NCBI GenBank assembly: GCA_021325615.1
Contig: JAJPGU010000028.1
Location: 1 to 64,000, forward strand
DNA length: 64,000 nucleotides
From: Nitrososphaerota archaeon
GTDB lineage: Archaea > Thermoproteota > Nitrososphaeria > Nitrososphaerales > Nitrosopumilaceae
Reading direction: 5' to 3'
Part shown: one piece after another, positions 40,963 to 50,580 of the stretch
Position numbering within the stretch: position 1 is the stretch's first letter
How the letters are laid out: each line of letters opens with the position of its first letter
The notes under the pieces: model-generated
Told to the model about the DNA's origin: nothing
Seen by the model: only the letters and a program-made list of their open reading frames with translations
Databases searched by the model: none
Position numbers and translations under genes: made by a program

Positions 40963-41642
40963 TTTGCAAAAGAAAGGCTGGGCATGTGGGAGGTTTGGTG
41001 GAATTTCAATCGCATTGTGATTCCTTTGCTTGAGTTCTAGTGCCGGAATCTTGGTTGGGGAAGGGGTCAACGCATTGTACTGGCCAGGGAGACAATCTTT
41101 GATGTGTGACGTGACCGCTGCTGGGGGTCTGCATCGAAGTCCTTTCTTACCACGATTATTTAACAACTGGCTATGTTTCTTATGGTATAAAATTAATCGG
41201 GATAATCTGAAATGTCGTGATAGAAGAAATTTCACTATGAATTATTCGCCCACTTGATTAGGGCTTGATGTAAATAAAAAAGGCGGATTCATTTTGTCCG
41301 GTCTTGCTGGCCAGTGGGACAAGGATTACCAGAGTCAATGTGAATTGATAGGTTTCAAAGCTCTTTTGTATTTTTTTCAAGAAGATAATTATAAAAAATG
41401 AATCCATATTTTGGAATCACTGGAACAGTCTGTGGGGAGAAAGTCATGTGGAAATGTCGTGGAATGCAGGATTCGGAGGTAAAAAACTAGGGTTTTCTGT
41501 ACTGAAAAACTAGACCATTTCTATTGTTTTTTGATACAAAAAATAGATGCTAAATTCTAAAATACTCAGCCGTGCCAAATTTTAGTGTTGGAAGTATTTT
41601 CAGGAGTTTCCCTCGACGAGCCCCTGTCTTCGGACTTTTGGT
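40963..41642. other. Intergenic region, nothing recognised
   Basis: About 680 bases upstream of the GT2 synthase. Open frames on both strands (for example 41030-41257) have no coding character and overlap the synthase promoter region. There are A+T-rich stretches and a direct repeat AAAAACTAG at about 41481 and 41506. No RNA gene is seen. Confidence 0.4.
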
Positions 41643-41948
41643 GTGATATTAGCAGTGATCGATGGTTTTACTGAACAAAACGTGATAGGCTGGGGAAACC
41701 GAGGATGGGTCGAGATTATAGATATGATATTGGAAATCTGTGAAAAAGGTGCCTTGAAAACCCACATCATGTACAAATGCAACCTAAATTCAAAACAGAT
41801 GGATCATTACCTCAATTTTTTGGAAAATCAAAGGCTTATCGAGATGGACAAGCGGGAGCCATACGCAAAACGACCCCTTTACATCACAACAGGCCTTGGG
41901 CAAAAATACATCCGAGCATACAAGCAGATAGAGAAGCTCTTCAAATAA
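41643..41948 (+). CDS. Small winged-helix DNA-binding protein
   Basis: 101 residues (GTG 41643; GTG 41655 is an alternative). It matches the protein at 24805-25110 closely: GWGNRGWVEIIDMILEICEKGALKTHIMYKCNLNSKQ in parts, then a wing with KRPLYITTGLGQKYI. A winged-helix regulator of unknown target. It is divergent from the GT2 synthase 0.7 kb away and convergent with the small PepSY-like gene. Confidence 0.78.
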   Translation: MILAVIDGFTEQNVIGWGNRGWVEIIDMILEICEKGALKTHIMYKCNLNSKQMDHYLNFLENQRLIEMDKREPYAKRPLYITTGLGQKYIRAYKQIEKLFK

Positions 41949-42032
41949 TTCCTGCCTGGAAGGTATGGATTACTTTCTGCGACTCGCCCCTTTGATTGGA
42001 AAAACAAAAGGCGGAATCAGACAGGCAATGGA

Positions 42033-42239
42033 TCATCCTTGTGGAGATCCAAATGTATTCCAGCCCAGAATTCTGCCAGAATCAGAATCGATGGCGGCCA
42101 CTTTATTCTCTCCTCCAAGGACGGTCACGTGTACGAACCACACCTTGCCTTCTTTGATTGCCTTGGCCTCGATTACAGAGTGGTATTGCGCGAAGAATCC
42201 TGTAGCAATGCGCTTTGCCTTTTCCTCCTCTATTTCCAA
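42033..42239 (-). CDS. Small PepSY-like protein (68 aa)
   Basis: 68 residues with AKRIATGFFAQYHSVIEAKAI in the helix part and a strand ending AAIDSDSGRILGW, the same signature as at 222-464 and 27582-28154. It has no signal peptide. The function is unknown. TTG start at 42239 is supported by a TATA box TTATATAAA (42261-42269) 24-30 bp upstream, giving a leaderless mRNA. It stands alone, between the winged-helix gene and the ThyX-like gene. Confidence 0.72.
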   Translation of the reverse strand: MEIEEEKAKRIATGFFAQYHSVIEAKAIKEGKVWFVHVTVLGGENKVAAIDSDSGRILGWNTFGSPQG

Positions 42240-42373
42240 TGAACATAATTCTGATGAATCTTATATAAAAAAATACCATAAATCCCAAATGCGGGGTTTA
42301 TAGAGGGGCCTACTAGGAAATCGCCGTCAAGGAATTGTGAAGATATGTTATTTTTGGCAGCAAATTAAATGCT

Positions 42374-43990
42374 TCAACGTAGGCGCTTTCGTTTTTCCTC
42401 TATCCGTTTTTCCGCTTCGAATCTTTCAAGCCCGTATGCTTTCAGGTCTACGAATTTTATTATCTGGCTTAGGTTGGGGTGGGATTTTTTAATGCAACGG
42501 TACATCGACTGGGCCACTTTGCGATAATCTGCATGTCCCTGTGGTACAGTCCTAAGCTCCAAGAGATGGGTGGCCTCTCTAAGGTTTAACTTGATAAAAT
42601 AATTGTAATTGTAAGCAAAGGGTACCACATACTGTGCCTGTTCGGGCATTTGGCCTTTCAAAAGGGCGAACACCTCTTTTGACCTATACATGCAGTCCTC
42701 GAAATCCTTCTTTATTCCAAGAGCGATGATTTCTTCAGGCAGGGAAAAGCCGTGGTCTGCTGTCAATAGCTGCCTCTCAAGGGTCAGCACACGGTGCCTG
42801 TGAAGATCGCGGAACATGCCATAGTTAGTCCGCAGGTCGAATGTATACTCGGCCATCTCGAACCCCCTCGGCGGCCTCTGCCTCCTGTTGGCCCTCATCT
42901 CGGAAAACCTTTTGATGATCACTTTCCTTGCGTTGGGGGGCATCTTCCTTACCTGGGAAAGGACATCGCGGTAGGAAAGTCCCGGCGACTGATCGTACAG
43001 CAGCGCCGTTATCACCATGTCTTCTGCCTTTTTCTGTCCTCCTGCATCTACAAGTCTTACAAGGTAATCGCTTGATTTACTTGGTTTGAGGTAACGGGCG
43101 GAAAAATCCTTGGACTCCTTCCGTATCTGGCGAAGATATTTTTGCATTTCCTTCCCATGCGGGTCATCTGACCTCTTTACAAAGGAGCTGATGACCGTGG
43201 AAAGCTCTCGGTGCATCTTGAAGGCAAGGTCCCTCTCCTCCTTTAGTCCGGAGGAATAAAGTATGGTAAGAAGATATTCAAAAGCTCTGCCATTGCCAGT
43301 TATTCCAACATTTGTAAGTGTGGAGGCAGGAAGCAATCCTCTGAGGACGTCGAGCGCCTTTGCTCTGATTGTCGCATTGTATATGCGGGTCGCTGACTTG
43401 ATGTCTGATTCCTCTCTAAGGTCAGAAAAAAGGGCATCTTTACCATCAGAGGTTTTGAATTTCTGGCGATCGATGGGTTCTCTTTCTTGTATGAAGGAAA
43501 TCATCGGCTGGATGTTTTTGGAATACATGTCAAAGTCGAGATTGCAAGAGTCCACATACCTGTCTGCATGCCTTGAATCCATTATGTCAGGTTCAAGAAA
43601 AAATTTGTACCTCCCTGCAACCTTCTTATCCCAGGCAACGTACCGTGAGGATTTCTCAAGGTATGACAAGCCCAGTCTGCGATCCTCGATTTTCTTTACA
43701 GCGATATTTGACACGCCCTCAATTGCGATCTGGGCCTCGCCGAGCTCGGCAACGGAGTCATCACCGTATTCAAGCAAGACCTTGTCGTAAAACTCTTGAC
43801 CGCGGCTTTCGTTGTGGAGAAATTCGTCGAGGAAAACCTTTCGCATGCTCTTGTCGGTGCGGCTATACCTTGACATGAGCGCGCCACGATCCACCTGTCG
43901 CGTGGTGATGATCGCAAAAACTGAATCGTCAGTGTTCGAAAAGTGATCCATGAGGACTTTTTTTTCGTGATCTGAAAACTCCGACAACAA
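42374..43990 (-). CDS. Large ThyX-like (flavin-dependent thymidylate synthase type) protein
   Basis: About 538 residues, roughly twice the usual ThyX length. Two ThyX-like halves are seen: the first (about 40-290) with a degenerate motif region ([30 protein letters not shown]), the second (about 330-520) with [28 protein letters not shown] in parts, where RHR-x3 resembles the ThyX RHR motif, and [20 protein letters not shown] canonical ThyX makes dTMP using FAD and NADPH; this tandem type may have another role. The frame extends to 44008, but the TATA element near 44011-44019 is 24-30 bp from TTG 43990. Confidence 0.78.
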   Translation of the reverse strand: MLSEFSDHEKKVLMDHFSNTDDSVFAIITTRQVDRGALMSRYSRTDKSMRKVFLDEFLHNESRGQEFYDKVLLEYGDDSVAELGEAQIAIEGVSNIAVKKIEDRRLGLSYLEKSSRYVAWDKKVAGRYKFFLEPDIMDSRHADRYVDSCNLDFDMYSKNIQPMISFIQEREPIDRQKFKTSDGKDALFSDLREESDIKSATRIYNATIRAKALDVLRGLLPASTLTNVGITGNGRAFEYLLTILYSSGLKEERDLAFKMHRELSTVISSFVKRSDDPHGKEMQKYLRQIRKESKDFSARYLKPSKSSDYLVRLVDAGGQKKAEDMVITALLYDQSPGLSYRDVLSQVRKMPPNARKVIIKRFSEMRANRRQRPPRGFEMAEYTFDLRTNYGMFRDLHRHRVLTLERQLLTADHGFSLPEEIIALGIKKDFEDCMYRSKEVFALLKGQMPEQAQYVVPFAYNYNYFIKLNLREATHLLELRTVPQGHADYRKVAQSMYRCIKKSHPNLSQIIKFVDLKAYGLERFEAEKRIEEKRKRLR

Positions 43991-44062
43991 GTTCTGGAAC
44001 CCCCACAATTATAATAATTGTTCTGCCTAGTCAGACAACACCACGCGCAAATGCGACCATGT

Positions 44063-44356
44063 TTAGCGGTCGGTCGTTTTTCTAATCTGGATGAGGTCTG
44101 GAGCTCCCTCTTTTGGGGCATTGTGTCTTGACTGCCACCTGAGCAACACTTCTTTGAAAGATTCTGCCTCTGATACATCTTCGGTATACATGAGCGTGGT
44201 CACCCACCTTCCTTCCCCGGCTGTTCCGCCCATGGAGTTCATCCAGAAATCTGTCGGCATGTTTTCAAAGGCCTTGTGGTTTTGGTCCCGGCTCATGTCA
44301 ATCCACCTCTTTGCTACAAAGTGCAGAACTTCATCTAACTCTTCTTTTGTGATCAT
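44063..44356 (-). CDS. Hypothetical protein (97 aa)
   Basis: 97 residues from ATG 44356 (104 from 44377). It contains EELDEVLHFVAKRWIDMSRDQN, then FWMNSMGGTAGEGRWVTTLMYTE, and a polar, basic end. No family recognised, no membrane segment, no cysteine. Appears coding by composition. It lies 70 bases upstream of the ThyX-like gene in the same direction. An ATTTTAAAAT element at 44381-44390 could be its TATA box. Divergent from cdvA. Confidence 0.55.
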   Translation of the reverse strand: MITKEELDEVLHFVAKRWIDMSRDQNHKAFENMPTDFWMNSMGGTAGEGRWVTTLMYTEDVSEAESFKEVLLRWQSRHNAPKEGAPDLIQIRKTTDR

Positions 44357-44489
44357 CGTTGAACCATTACGATACAAGTCATTTTAAAATTACCTAATGT
44401 GGTATAAAAAAGGGAAAAACTTAGCTAAAATGATCTTACAAAAATTTTAAACCTTGTTAACACTTTGCTGGTTATATTAAAAAATTGAC

Positions 44490-45317
44490 ATGTGCCTAAT
44501 GAGCAAAGAAGATGTCGAGTTTATTGGCAAGCAAGTTAAGGACATGTATGGCACATACATTGGAAAAGTCATAGGCACTATAACCGACATAGACGGAAGT
44601 GTACAAACCGTCGGAGTTGACTGTGGTTCCGAAGGGCTGAAACAAGTTCCTTTTGAGCAGCTCGTAGTTCAGGGGCAATATGTGATTTTCATTCCTAGGT
44701 GGAGATTGGATGCCCAGAGGCTGCTGAGGGAAAAGGGCCTTACATTGCGCCGAATCCGTGCGCTGATAGACATCGTATCTGAAAATGACGACATGAAGGA
44801 GGACGCTGAATTGATCCACGAGAAGTATAAGACGAAACTGCTTACTCTGGATGAGACCGAGCGGCATATCAAGGGAAGACTGGAGCAAAGACTGGCAGAC
44901 CTTGACAATCAGCTAAAATCAATCAGGATGCTAAGATTTGATGCCAAATTGCAAAACAAAAGCAATGAAATTTCTGATGCCAAGTATGAGTCAGTCAAAA
45001 CCCACACGGTCGAAATCATAGAGCACATCGAACACGAAAAGGCAGAGATAGTAAACATTCAGCGTAGGATCAACGACCTTTCAGTGGACAGCGTGGAGAA
45101 AACGGAAAGTCCAAAACAGGATATTCATTCAGCCGCCGTTTCCTACCTTGGTACGGTGGAAACAGTACCTTCTCCTCCAAAGATGCCAGTGTCGGCCGGC
45201 GCAGCAGTTGGTGAAAGCAATTCCCAACCATCAACTCCTAAACCGGTTGCCATTGGAGCCGATGGTGAAGAAGATCCTCAAGATTCGGACTGGCTTAAGA
45301 GAATTTCATCGTCTTAG
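44490..45317 (+). CDS. cdvA: Cell division protein CdvA
   Basis: 275 residues. CdvA is the membrane-associated scaffold of the archaeal ESCRT-type division machinery. An N-terminal PRC-barrel (about 10-75: FIGKQVKDMYGTYIGKVIGT) is followed by a long coiled coil (about 80-205: LTLRRIRALIDIVSENDDMKEDAEL, then EKAEIVNIQRRINDL), a Pro/Ser-rich linker, and a short conserved end (DSDWLKRISSS), the region expected to recruit ESCRT-III (CdvB). No cdvB or cdvC is in the window, as is usual in Nitrososphaeria where cdvA is separate. ATG at 44490 or 44499. Confidence 0.92.
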   Translation: MCLMSKEDVEFIGKQVKDMYGTYIGKVIGTITDIDGSVQTVGVDCGSEGLKQVPFEQLVVQGQYVIFIPRWRLDAQRLLREKGLTLRRIRALIDIVSENDDMKEDAELIHEKYKTKLLTLDETERHIKGRLEQRLADLDNQLKSIRMLRFDAKLQNKSNEISDAKYESVKTHTVEIIEHIEHEKAEIVNIQRRINDLSVDSVEKTESPKQDIHSAAVSYLGTVETVPSPPKMPVSAGAAVGESNSQPSTPKPVAIGADGEEDPQDSDWLKRISSS

Positions 45318-45391
45318 CGGTTCGTAGGGATGGGACTCCACTCCACCTCCTTTCGAGCGAACCTTTTTTTTAAAGATGGTATCAACACTGT

Positions 45392-47314
45392 TTGTTGGAT
45401 ACCTCGTATGAGATAGGCTTGGGAAATGATGACCGCCTCCTGCGGAAGCGCGCCTCCGACGATTACGTCAAATTTTGGGAGGAGCAGGCACAAAACCTCC
45501 AGTGGTTTGCAAAGTGGGACAGTCCACTAGAATGGAACCCGCCCTTCGCAAGGTGGTTTGTTAACGGCAAACTGAATGCTTCCTACAATGCCATTGATGT
45601 AATAGCTCAAAAAAACCCAGGCAAGACTGCCATCTTGTGGGAAAATGAAAACGGGCAAACTAGGTCGCTCACCTATGGCGAGATGCTTGTTTATGTCTGC
45701 AAGGTTGCAAACGCTCTCAAGTTACTTGGGGTGGCAAAGGGTGACAGGGTAACGGTATACCTGCCCATGATCCCAGAACTTGTGGTGACTCTTCTTGCCT
45801 GCTCGAGAATCGGTGCAATTCACACGGTAATTTTCTCAGGCTTTAGCTCGCAGTCCATACGCGATAGGGTGGTCGATTCGGAGTCCAAGGTCATAATAAC
45901 AGCAGACGGGGGGTTCCGAAGGGGCGAGGTGGTTCCTTTGAAGAAGGCAGTTGACGAAGCAATTTTTGGGCTTGAGTTTGTAGAACACGTCCTAGTGTAC
46001 AGGCACGCCAACTTGGAGGTGAACTTTGGCAAAAAGGACAGGCTGTGGGAAGACCTTCTTGAAAAAGCCCCCGAACACTGTCCCGCGGAGGAAATGGAGA
46101 GTACCCACCCGCTCTACATATTGTACACCTCTGGAACAACAGGGAAGCCAAAAGGAGTACTGCATGGAACTGGAGGGTATTTGGTACACCTTTACAGCAC
46201 CTTCAAGTGGATCTTTGATATCAGGGATGACGACATTTATTTCTGTACTGCCGATATAGGATGGGTGACGGGGCACAGCTATGTGGTGTACGGACCGCTG
46301 ATGCATGGCGCAACACAGGTTTTGTATGAGGGGGCGCTAGTCTTCCCGACCCCTGGAAGGTTATGGGATCTGGTGGAAAAATACGGAGTGACTATCCTTT
46401 ATACTACTCCTACTGCCTTGCGCATGTTCATGAAATATGGGGACTTGATTCCCAACTCTCACAATTTATCGAGTCTTAGGCTCCTTGGTACCGTGGGAGA
46501 GCCAATCAATCCCGAGGTCTGGCGTTGGTATTTTAATGTGATAGGGAAGGGGCGGTGCCCGATCGTGGATACGTGGTGGCAGACCGAGACCGGGGGCACG
46601 ATGATCTCGCCCGTGCCAGGTGTAGAGACAATCCCGCTAAAGCCAGGTTCTGCGGCAAGGCAGCTGCCTGGAATACATGTAGCGGTGGTCGATGAAAATG
46701 GAAATGACGTGCCCCCAGAAACAAAGGGCTACCTTGTTGTAAAAACTCCCTGGCCTGGAATGCTTCTTACGCTGTGGGGAGATGATGACAAATACAGAAC
46801 GGTATACTGGTCAAAATACAAGAACATGTACTATCCGGGAGATTATGCAATCCGGGACAAGGATGGTTATTTCTGGATGCTTGGGAGGGCAGACGATGTC
46901 CTCAAGGTGGCAGGACACAGGCTTGGAACTGCAGAAATTGAAAGTGGATTTGTCTTGCACAAATCCGTTGCCGAGGCAGCCGTCTGCGGAATACCGCACG
47001 AGGTAAAGGGCGAGGCCATAATAGCTTTTTTGGTGTTAAAGGAGGGCGTGATGCCCGACAAAAAATTAAGGGAAGAACTTATCCTGCACATAAGGAAGGT
47101 CGTGGGACCAATTGCCACTCCGGATAAACTTTACATCGTCTCAAAACTTCCAAAAACGCGGAGCGGCAAGATAATGAGGAGGCTGCTGAAATCCGTTGCA
47201 AACAACGACAAGATAGGGGACGTGAGCACTCTTGAAGATGAGGGGGCTGTCGACGAGGTGCGGTCTGCCTTCGCTGAGCTGGATAAGGCAGTCCATGGGG
47301 ACGGGGTTAGATAG
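45392..47314 (+). CDS. acsA: Acetyl-CoA synthetase (AMP-forming)
   Basis: 640 residues; the typical AcsA length. It activates acetate to acetyl-CoA with ATP through acetyl-AMP. The AMP-binding P-loop YTSGTTGKPKG is near 249, YTTPTALRMF near 330, DTWWQTETGG near 389, and the C-terminal hinge lysine lies in TRSGKIMRRLL near 590, the known acetylation site. An N-terminal ACS domain (YVKFWEEQAQNLQWF) is present. The start is TTG 45392 or 45395, following a T-rich TATA-like element at 45364-45375. The last residues overlap the convergent DUF192 gene by eight bases. Confidence 0.95.
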   Translation: MLDTSYEIGLGNDDRLLRKRASDDYVKFWEEQAQNLQWFAKWDSPLEWNPPFARWFVNGKLNASYNAIDVIAQKNPGKTAILWENENGQTRSLTYGEMLVYVCKVANALKLLGVAKGDRVTVYLPMIPELVVTLLACSRIGAIHTVIFSGFSSQSIRDRVVDSESKVIITADGGFRRGEVVPLKKAVDEAIFGLEFVEHVLVYRHANLEVNFGKKDRLWEDLLEKAPEHCPAEEMESTHPLYILYTSGTTGKPKGVLHGTGGYLVHLYSTFKWIFDIRDDDIYFCTADIGWVTGHSYVVYGPLMHGATQVLYEGALVFPTPGRLWDLVEKYGVTILYTTPTALRMFMKYGDLIPNSHNLSSLRLLGTVGEPINPEVWRWYFNVIGKGRCPIVDTWWQTETGGTMISPVPGVETIPLKPGSAARQLPGIHVAVVDENGNDVPPETKGYLVVKTPWPGMLLTLWGDDDKYRTVYWSKYKNMYYPGDYAIRDKDGYFWMLGRADDVLKVAGHRLGTAEIESGFVLHKSVAEAAVCGIPHEVKGEAIIAFLVLKEGVMPDKKLREELILHIRKVVGPIATPDKLYIVSKLPKTRSGKIMRRLLKSVANNDKIGDVSTLEDEGAVDEVRSAFAELDKAVHGDGVR

Positions 47315-47801
47315 AAATTATATCAAGCTTTGAGGTTGAAGTTATGTTGAATTTGTTTATGAAGCCCGCAGTCACCTCTAGTACGTACTTTGCGGGTTTT
47401 CCTCCGCCGTTGTCGACGGTACAGGTTACGGTTTCAAGGGCAGATTTGCACGGCTGGACATATTTGGCCATGTGAACAATGTTTCCTTGGCTGTCAAACC
47501 ATATTATGTCAAGAGGAAATTGCATATTCAGCATCCAGATTGGTATCACCTGCTCATTGTTCATGACAAAGATCATTCCATTGTCATATGGCATCTGATT
47601 CTGAAACATCAGTCCCCTAGTCCTTTGGGCATCGGTTTCTGCTATCTGAACGTCCAAGGTTACGTTACCTATCTTCACGGTCCCACGCGGAAACTTTACT
47701 TCTGCAAGCTTTGATTCGGAAGGTATTGTCAGGACTCCTACTAACCCGATTATAGCAGCGGTGATGGCTATTGGAATTAATACCTGTCCCCTTGTTGCCA
47801 C
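47307..47801 (-). CDS. DUF192 family protein, membrane anchored
   Basis: 164 residues. An N-terminal membrane anchor (VLIPIAITAAIIGLVGVLT) is followed by a DUF192 domain: VQIAETDAQRTRGLMF, MPYDNGMIFV, the IPIWMLNMQFPLDIIWFD motif and a C-terminal YVLEVTAGF strand. Family members are small secreted or periplasmic proteins of unknown function, some near export or stress genes. Two cysteines (CKSALETVTC) might form a disulfide. Overlaps the 3' end of acsA. Confidence 0.85.
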   Translation of the reverse strand: MATRGQVLIPIAITAAIIGLVGVLTIPSESKLAEVKFPRGTVKIGNVTLDVQIAETDAQRTRGLMFQNQMPYDNGMIFVMNNEQVIPIWMLNMQFPLDIIWFDSQGNIVHMAKYVQPCKSALETVTCTVDNGGGKPAKYVLEVTAGFINKFNITSTSKLDIISI

Positions 47802-47855
47802 AAAGACCTTGTGCCGAGTCTAGTTAAAAACCAATGGACAAAACCTTACTTGCAG

Positions 47856-48200
47856 TTACTTTATCTTTTCCTTAAAGTCGGAGATGTGGGCTGCAAAGTT
47901 TCTGGTCTCGTGGCCTATGTCCGAGATGGTGGCACCGTTGTAGACCTTGTCTAGATACCTGCCGGCTATTATCATCGGGACACCAGCAACGGTAGTAAAC
48001 GGCTCAGGCGAAAGAAGAAAAATGAAGCCTATCTTCTGGATCTTCTTTCCCGGCGCAGGGGCTCGCTGAAGCGCACCAAGGGCCCTTGCAGTTCCTCGAT
48101 CGTCAAGGCTTCCTAGGCTTGAATATATCTCTGCTCTTCTCTTTACAGATTCCCGCATTTTTTTAATTTTATGAATACTCTTCCTAATTCCCTCATCCAT
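47856..48200 (-). CDS. Hypothetical protein with one hydrophobic segment (114 aa)
   Basis: 114 residues. The N-terminal 60 are basic and helical (KSIHKIKKMRESVKRRAEIYSSLG), then a hydrophobic stretch (IGFIFLLSPEPFTTVAGVPMIIAGRYLD) and a charged end. It probably lies at the membrane. I recall similar short proteins in Nitrososphaeria but no function. Placed 91 bases after PINA on the same strand and 55 bases before the DUF192 gene. ATG start at 48200. Confidence 0.65.
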   Translation of the reverse strand: MDEGIRKSIHKIKKMRESVKRRAEIYSSLGSLDDRGTARALGALQRAPAPGKKIQKIGFIFLLSPEPFTTVAGVPMIIAGRYLDKVYNGATISDIGHETRNFAAHISDFKEKIK

Positions 48201-48290
48201 GTCCTACTCAATTTCTGGGATTTCTAGATAAGATTCCATGCAAAAGATCAATTACAACAAGGTGAAGATTTCCGATCAACCAGCCTTTGA

Positions 48291-50099
48291 CTAGTCTTGT
48301 ATGGCCACCCTTATGTCGTCTTTTGACATGACGGCGTTGACCAGCTTCTTTCCGTGGTTTGACCTCTTGGCTATGATTATCCTGCCCCGCTTGCCTACTC
48401 GCGTGGAAATGAGGTGTTTTCCCCTGATGTAGACATCGGCATTCCTTCCAGAATTTTCCGGACTGACTTCTAGAACCATGTTGTTGCCTGACTCGGACAT
48501 TTCAAACCACTCCCCGCTGCCATTGGAGCGCTCCCTTGGCTCTACATCAATGTGAACGCCAAGGCTTTTTTCAAGCTCGTTGATAGTCGAGCCCCCACGG
48601 CCTATTAATGAAGGGATGGAATCCTTGTCAACCCTGACCCGAACTCTGTTGTTTGAGAGTATTTCAATTTCTGCATCGGGATCATACCTCCTCAACGTGT
48701 CCTTTATTTTCGACTCCGCCAGCCTCTCTATGCCGCCTGACCTTGCCTCCTTGGAAATGGGTATGACTATGTTTTCCTCACCATAGGTGTAAATTTCATA
48801 TTCTAATGAATGGTTTTCAAAATTCCTGACCTCTATGACTGGTCTTGCCAAGTCTTGTTCGGTCATTCCGGTTGGCACCTTGACCTTGAATTCCAACTCA
48901 TACACTTTGGATATTTGGCCTGCCTTGATAAAGACAACCGTGTCCAAGATGTGGGGAATCATTCCAAGTTCGACCTTCCCTATGAACCTCTGTATGGCAT
49001 CAAGGGGTGCATTGGCATGTACCACTCCGACCATTCCAACCCCTGCGAGCCTCAGATCGGAGAATACCCTAAAGTCGTGGAATCGTCTAACCTCGTCAAA
49101 TATTGTGTAGTCTGGCCTTACAAGTAGAAGTATGTCGGCCGCGTTTTCAAAGCTACCGTCTAGAAGAGTGTATTGGGTAACCTTCTCGTTAACTTGCAAA
49201 TCCCTTGGCGACTCGAACGTTTTCACAATTTTGCCTTTTCCCGAGTAAAAGTCTGCAAGACTCGATGCAAAGGTGCTCTTGCCAGACCCCGGAGCACCTG
49301 CAACAAGTATGCCTTCGGAGCTGTCTGAAAGCCTTTTCATCAGTTTTTCCGAAATGCTATACTGCTCAAGGGAAAGTTTGACGAGGGGGTGGGTAATCGT
49401 GATTTCATAGCTGCCGGAAAATGGCCTGTGTGTGACCACAACCCTGAAGTCTCGGAACTGGACAACCAATGCACCAGACTTTGAAATCTCGATGACGCCA
49501 CTTTGGTTCACTCTGGCGGATTCCAATAGCTCAGTTGTGATGCCTTCGAGATATTCCTTGTCAAGTGCCTTGTCTCCAAGTTCGACCAAGGAAAACGCGC
49601 CAGGCTTACCCCGTTTCGCCATGGGTTTCGTGCCCTCCTTCAGGTGGATGCTCATTGTCTGGTCGTCGAAATACTTCTCAAACTCGAGATCTTTTACTTT
49701 TACCTGCGGTTTTGAATAACTGGTCTTGATGCCCTCAGCTTGCGCCACGAGAGCCTGAACATAATCTGCCGTGTAAAACGTGGCTGAATTCTTCTTCGCA
49801 ATGTCTTTTATGATTGCGTCGATTCTTCCATGCCTTGCCAGTTTGATATCGTCCATGGTGGGCCGTTCGCCCTCGAACCTGAGCGTGATGTTGTTTTTCT
49901 GGGCAAGGTCGCGGATCTTCCTTATTTCCTCAAGGCCTACAAAGCCATAGTCCTTGTTCTGCGAGGCCTGGGATTGTAACTCGTCCAAAACAGCTACGGG
50001 TATGATTATCTCGCAGCCTGAGAGACTTCCCGACTCTACCATCTTGGTGATCTCGCCGTCTATTATGATGCTGGTGTCTACTACTATCTTCTCCATCAC
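48291..50099 (-). CDS. pina: PIN-ATPase-KH protein (PINA)
   Basis: 602 residues. The order is: a PIN nuclease-like domain (VVDTSIIIDGE at 5, VAVLDELQSQ, IDAIIKDIA, TADYVQA; about 1-135), a PilT/VirB11-type ATPase (Walker A GAPGSGKSTFA near 268, Walker B PDYTIFDEVRR near 320), and a C-terminal KH domain (SLIGRGGSTINELEK near 508). PINA is a conserved archaeal hexameric ATPase that handles Holliday junctions with Hjc and Hel308. All key motifs are present. Start ATG 50099 or 50096. Confidence 0.9.
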   Translation of the reverse strand: MMEKIVVDTSIIIDGEITKMVESGSLSGCEIIIPVAVLDELQSQASQNKDYGFVGLEEIRKIRDLAQKNNITLRFEGERPTMDDIKLARHGRIDAIIKDIAKKNSATFYTADYVQALVAQAEGIKTSYSKPQVKVKDLEFEKYFDDQTMSIHLKEGTKPMAKRGKPGAFSLVELGDKALDKEYLEGITTELLESARVNQSGVIEISKSGALVVQFRDFRVVVTHRPFSGSYEITITHPLVKLSLEQYSISEKLMKRLSDSSEGILVAGAPGSGKSTFASSLADFYSGKGKIVKTFESPRDLQVNEKVTQYTLLDGSFENAADILLLVRPDYTIFDEVRRFHDFRVFSDLRLAGVGMVGVVHANAPLDAIQRFIGKVELGMIPHILDTVVFIKAGQISKVYELEFKVKVPTGMTEQDLARPVIEVRNFENHSLEYEIYTYGEENIVIPISKEARSGGIERLAESKIKDTLRRYDPDAEIEILSNNRVRVRVDKDSIPSLIGRGGSTINELEKSLGVHIDVEPRERSNGSGEWFEMSESGNNMVLEVSPENSGRNADVYIRGKHLISTRVGKRGRIIIAKRSNHGKKLVNAVMSKDDIRVAIQD

Positions 50100-50170
50100 C
50101 TACCCAGCCAAGGACGCACATTTTAACCATAACTGTAATCATGGCCGGGTTTGATGCGCTGGGCTGATTG

Positions 50171-50539
50171 CTAACTGTTAAACTGGAGAACTTGCATTAT
50201 CTTGCCAAGGACGTCCTCAAAGTTAAAGGGCTTGAGTATGTAGGCTGCGGCTCCCTCTGTAATGCATTCCCTGATCACTCCCTGGTCGTCGCTTGCCGTG
50301 ATCATGATGACCTTTGCTTTTGGCCTGATTGTAATTATTTCCTTTAAAACCGCAAGACCATCTTTTTTCGGCATCGCCATGTCTAGGAGAACAAGGTCGG
50401 GATCCGACTTTTTGAACTGCTCTAGGGCCTCAAGTCCGTTTGCGGCTTCAGCGATGCATTCGTGCTTGCCTATTGCTATGATGTCTCTGAGAACCATTCT
50501 GATGGCATCGGAGTCGTCTGCTATCATTATCCTTGCCAC
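50171..50539 (-). CDS. CheY-like response regulator
   Basis: 122 residues, one receiver domain: IADDSDAIR with acidic pair D8-D9, phospho-acceptor Asp in LVLLDMAMPKKDG near 53, IMITASDD and the Lys in YILKPFNF. No output domain, so it signals by protein contact. It follows the HPt gene by 41 bases on the same strand and faces a membrane histidine kinase gene. Together the three could make a phosphorelay from kinase through HPt to receiver. Confidence 0.92.
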   Translation of the reverse strand: MARIMIADDSDAIRMVLRDIIAIGKHECIAEAANGLEALEQFKKSDPDLVLLDMAMPKKDGLAVLKEIITIRPKAKVIMITASDDQGVIRECITEGAAAYILKPFNFEDVLGKIMQVLQFNS

Positions 50540-50580
50540 ACCTTACAGTTTGCCGGCTGACTATTTAAGTTCAGAAGGGA

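Noticed and set aside
41030-41257. 75-codon plus-strand frame upstream of the GT2 synthase
   Set aside because: It overlaps the synthase promoter, with unlikely composition and no start signal.
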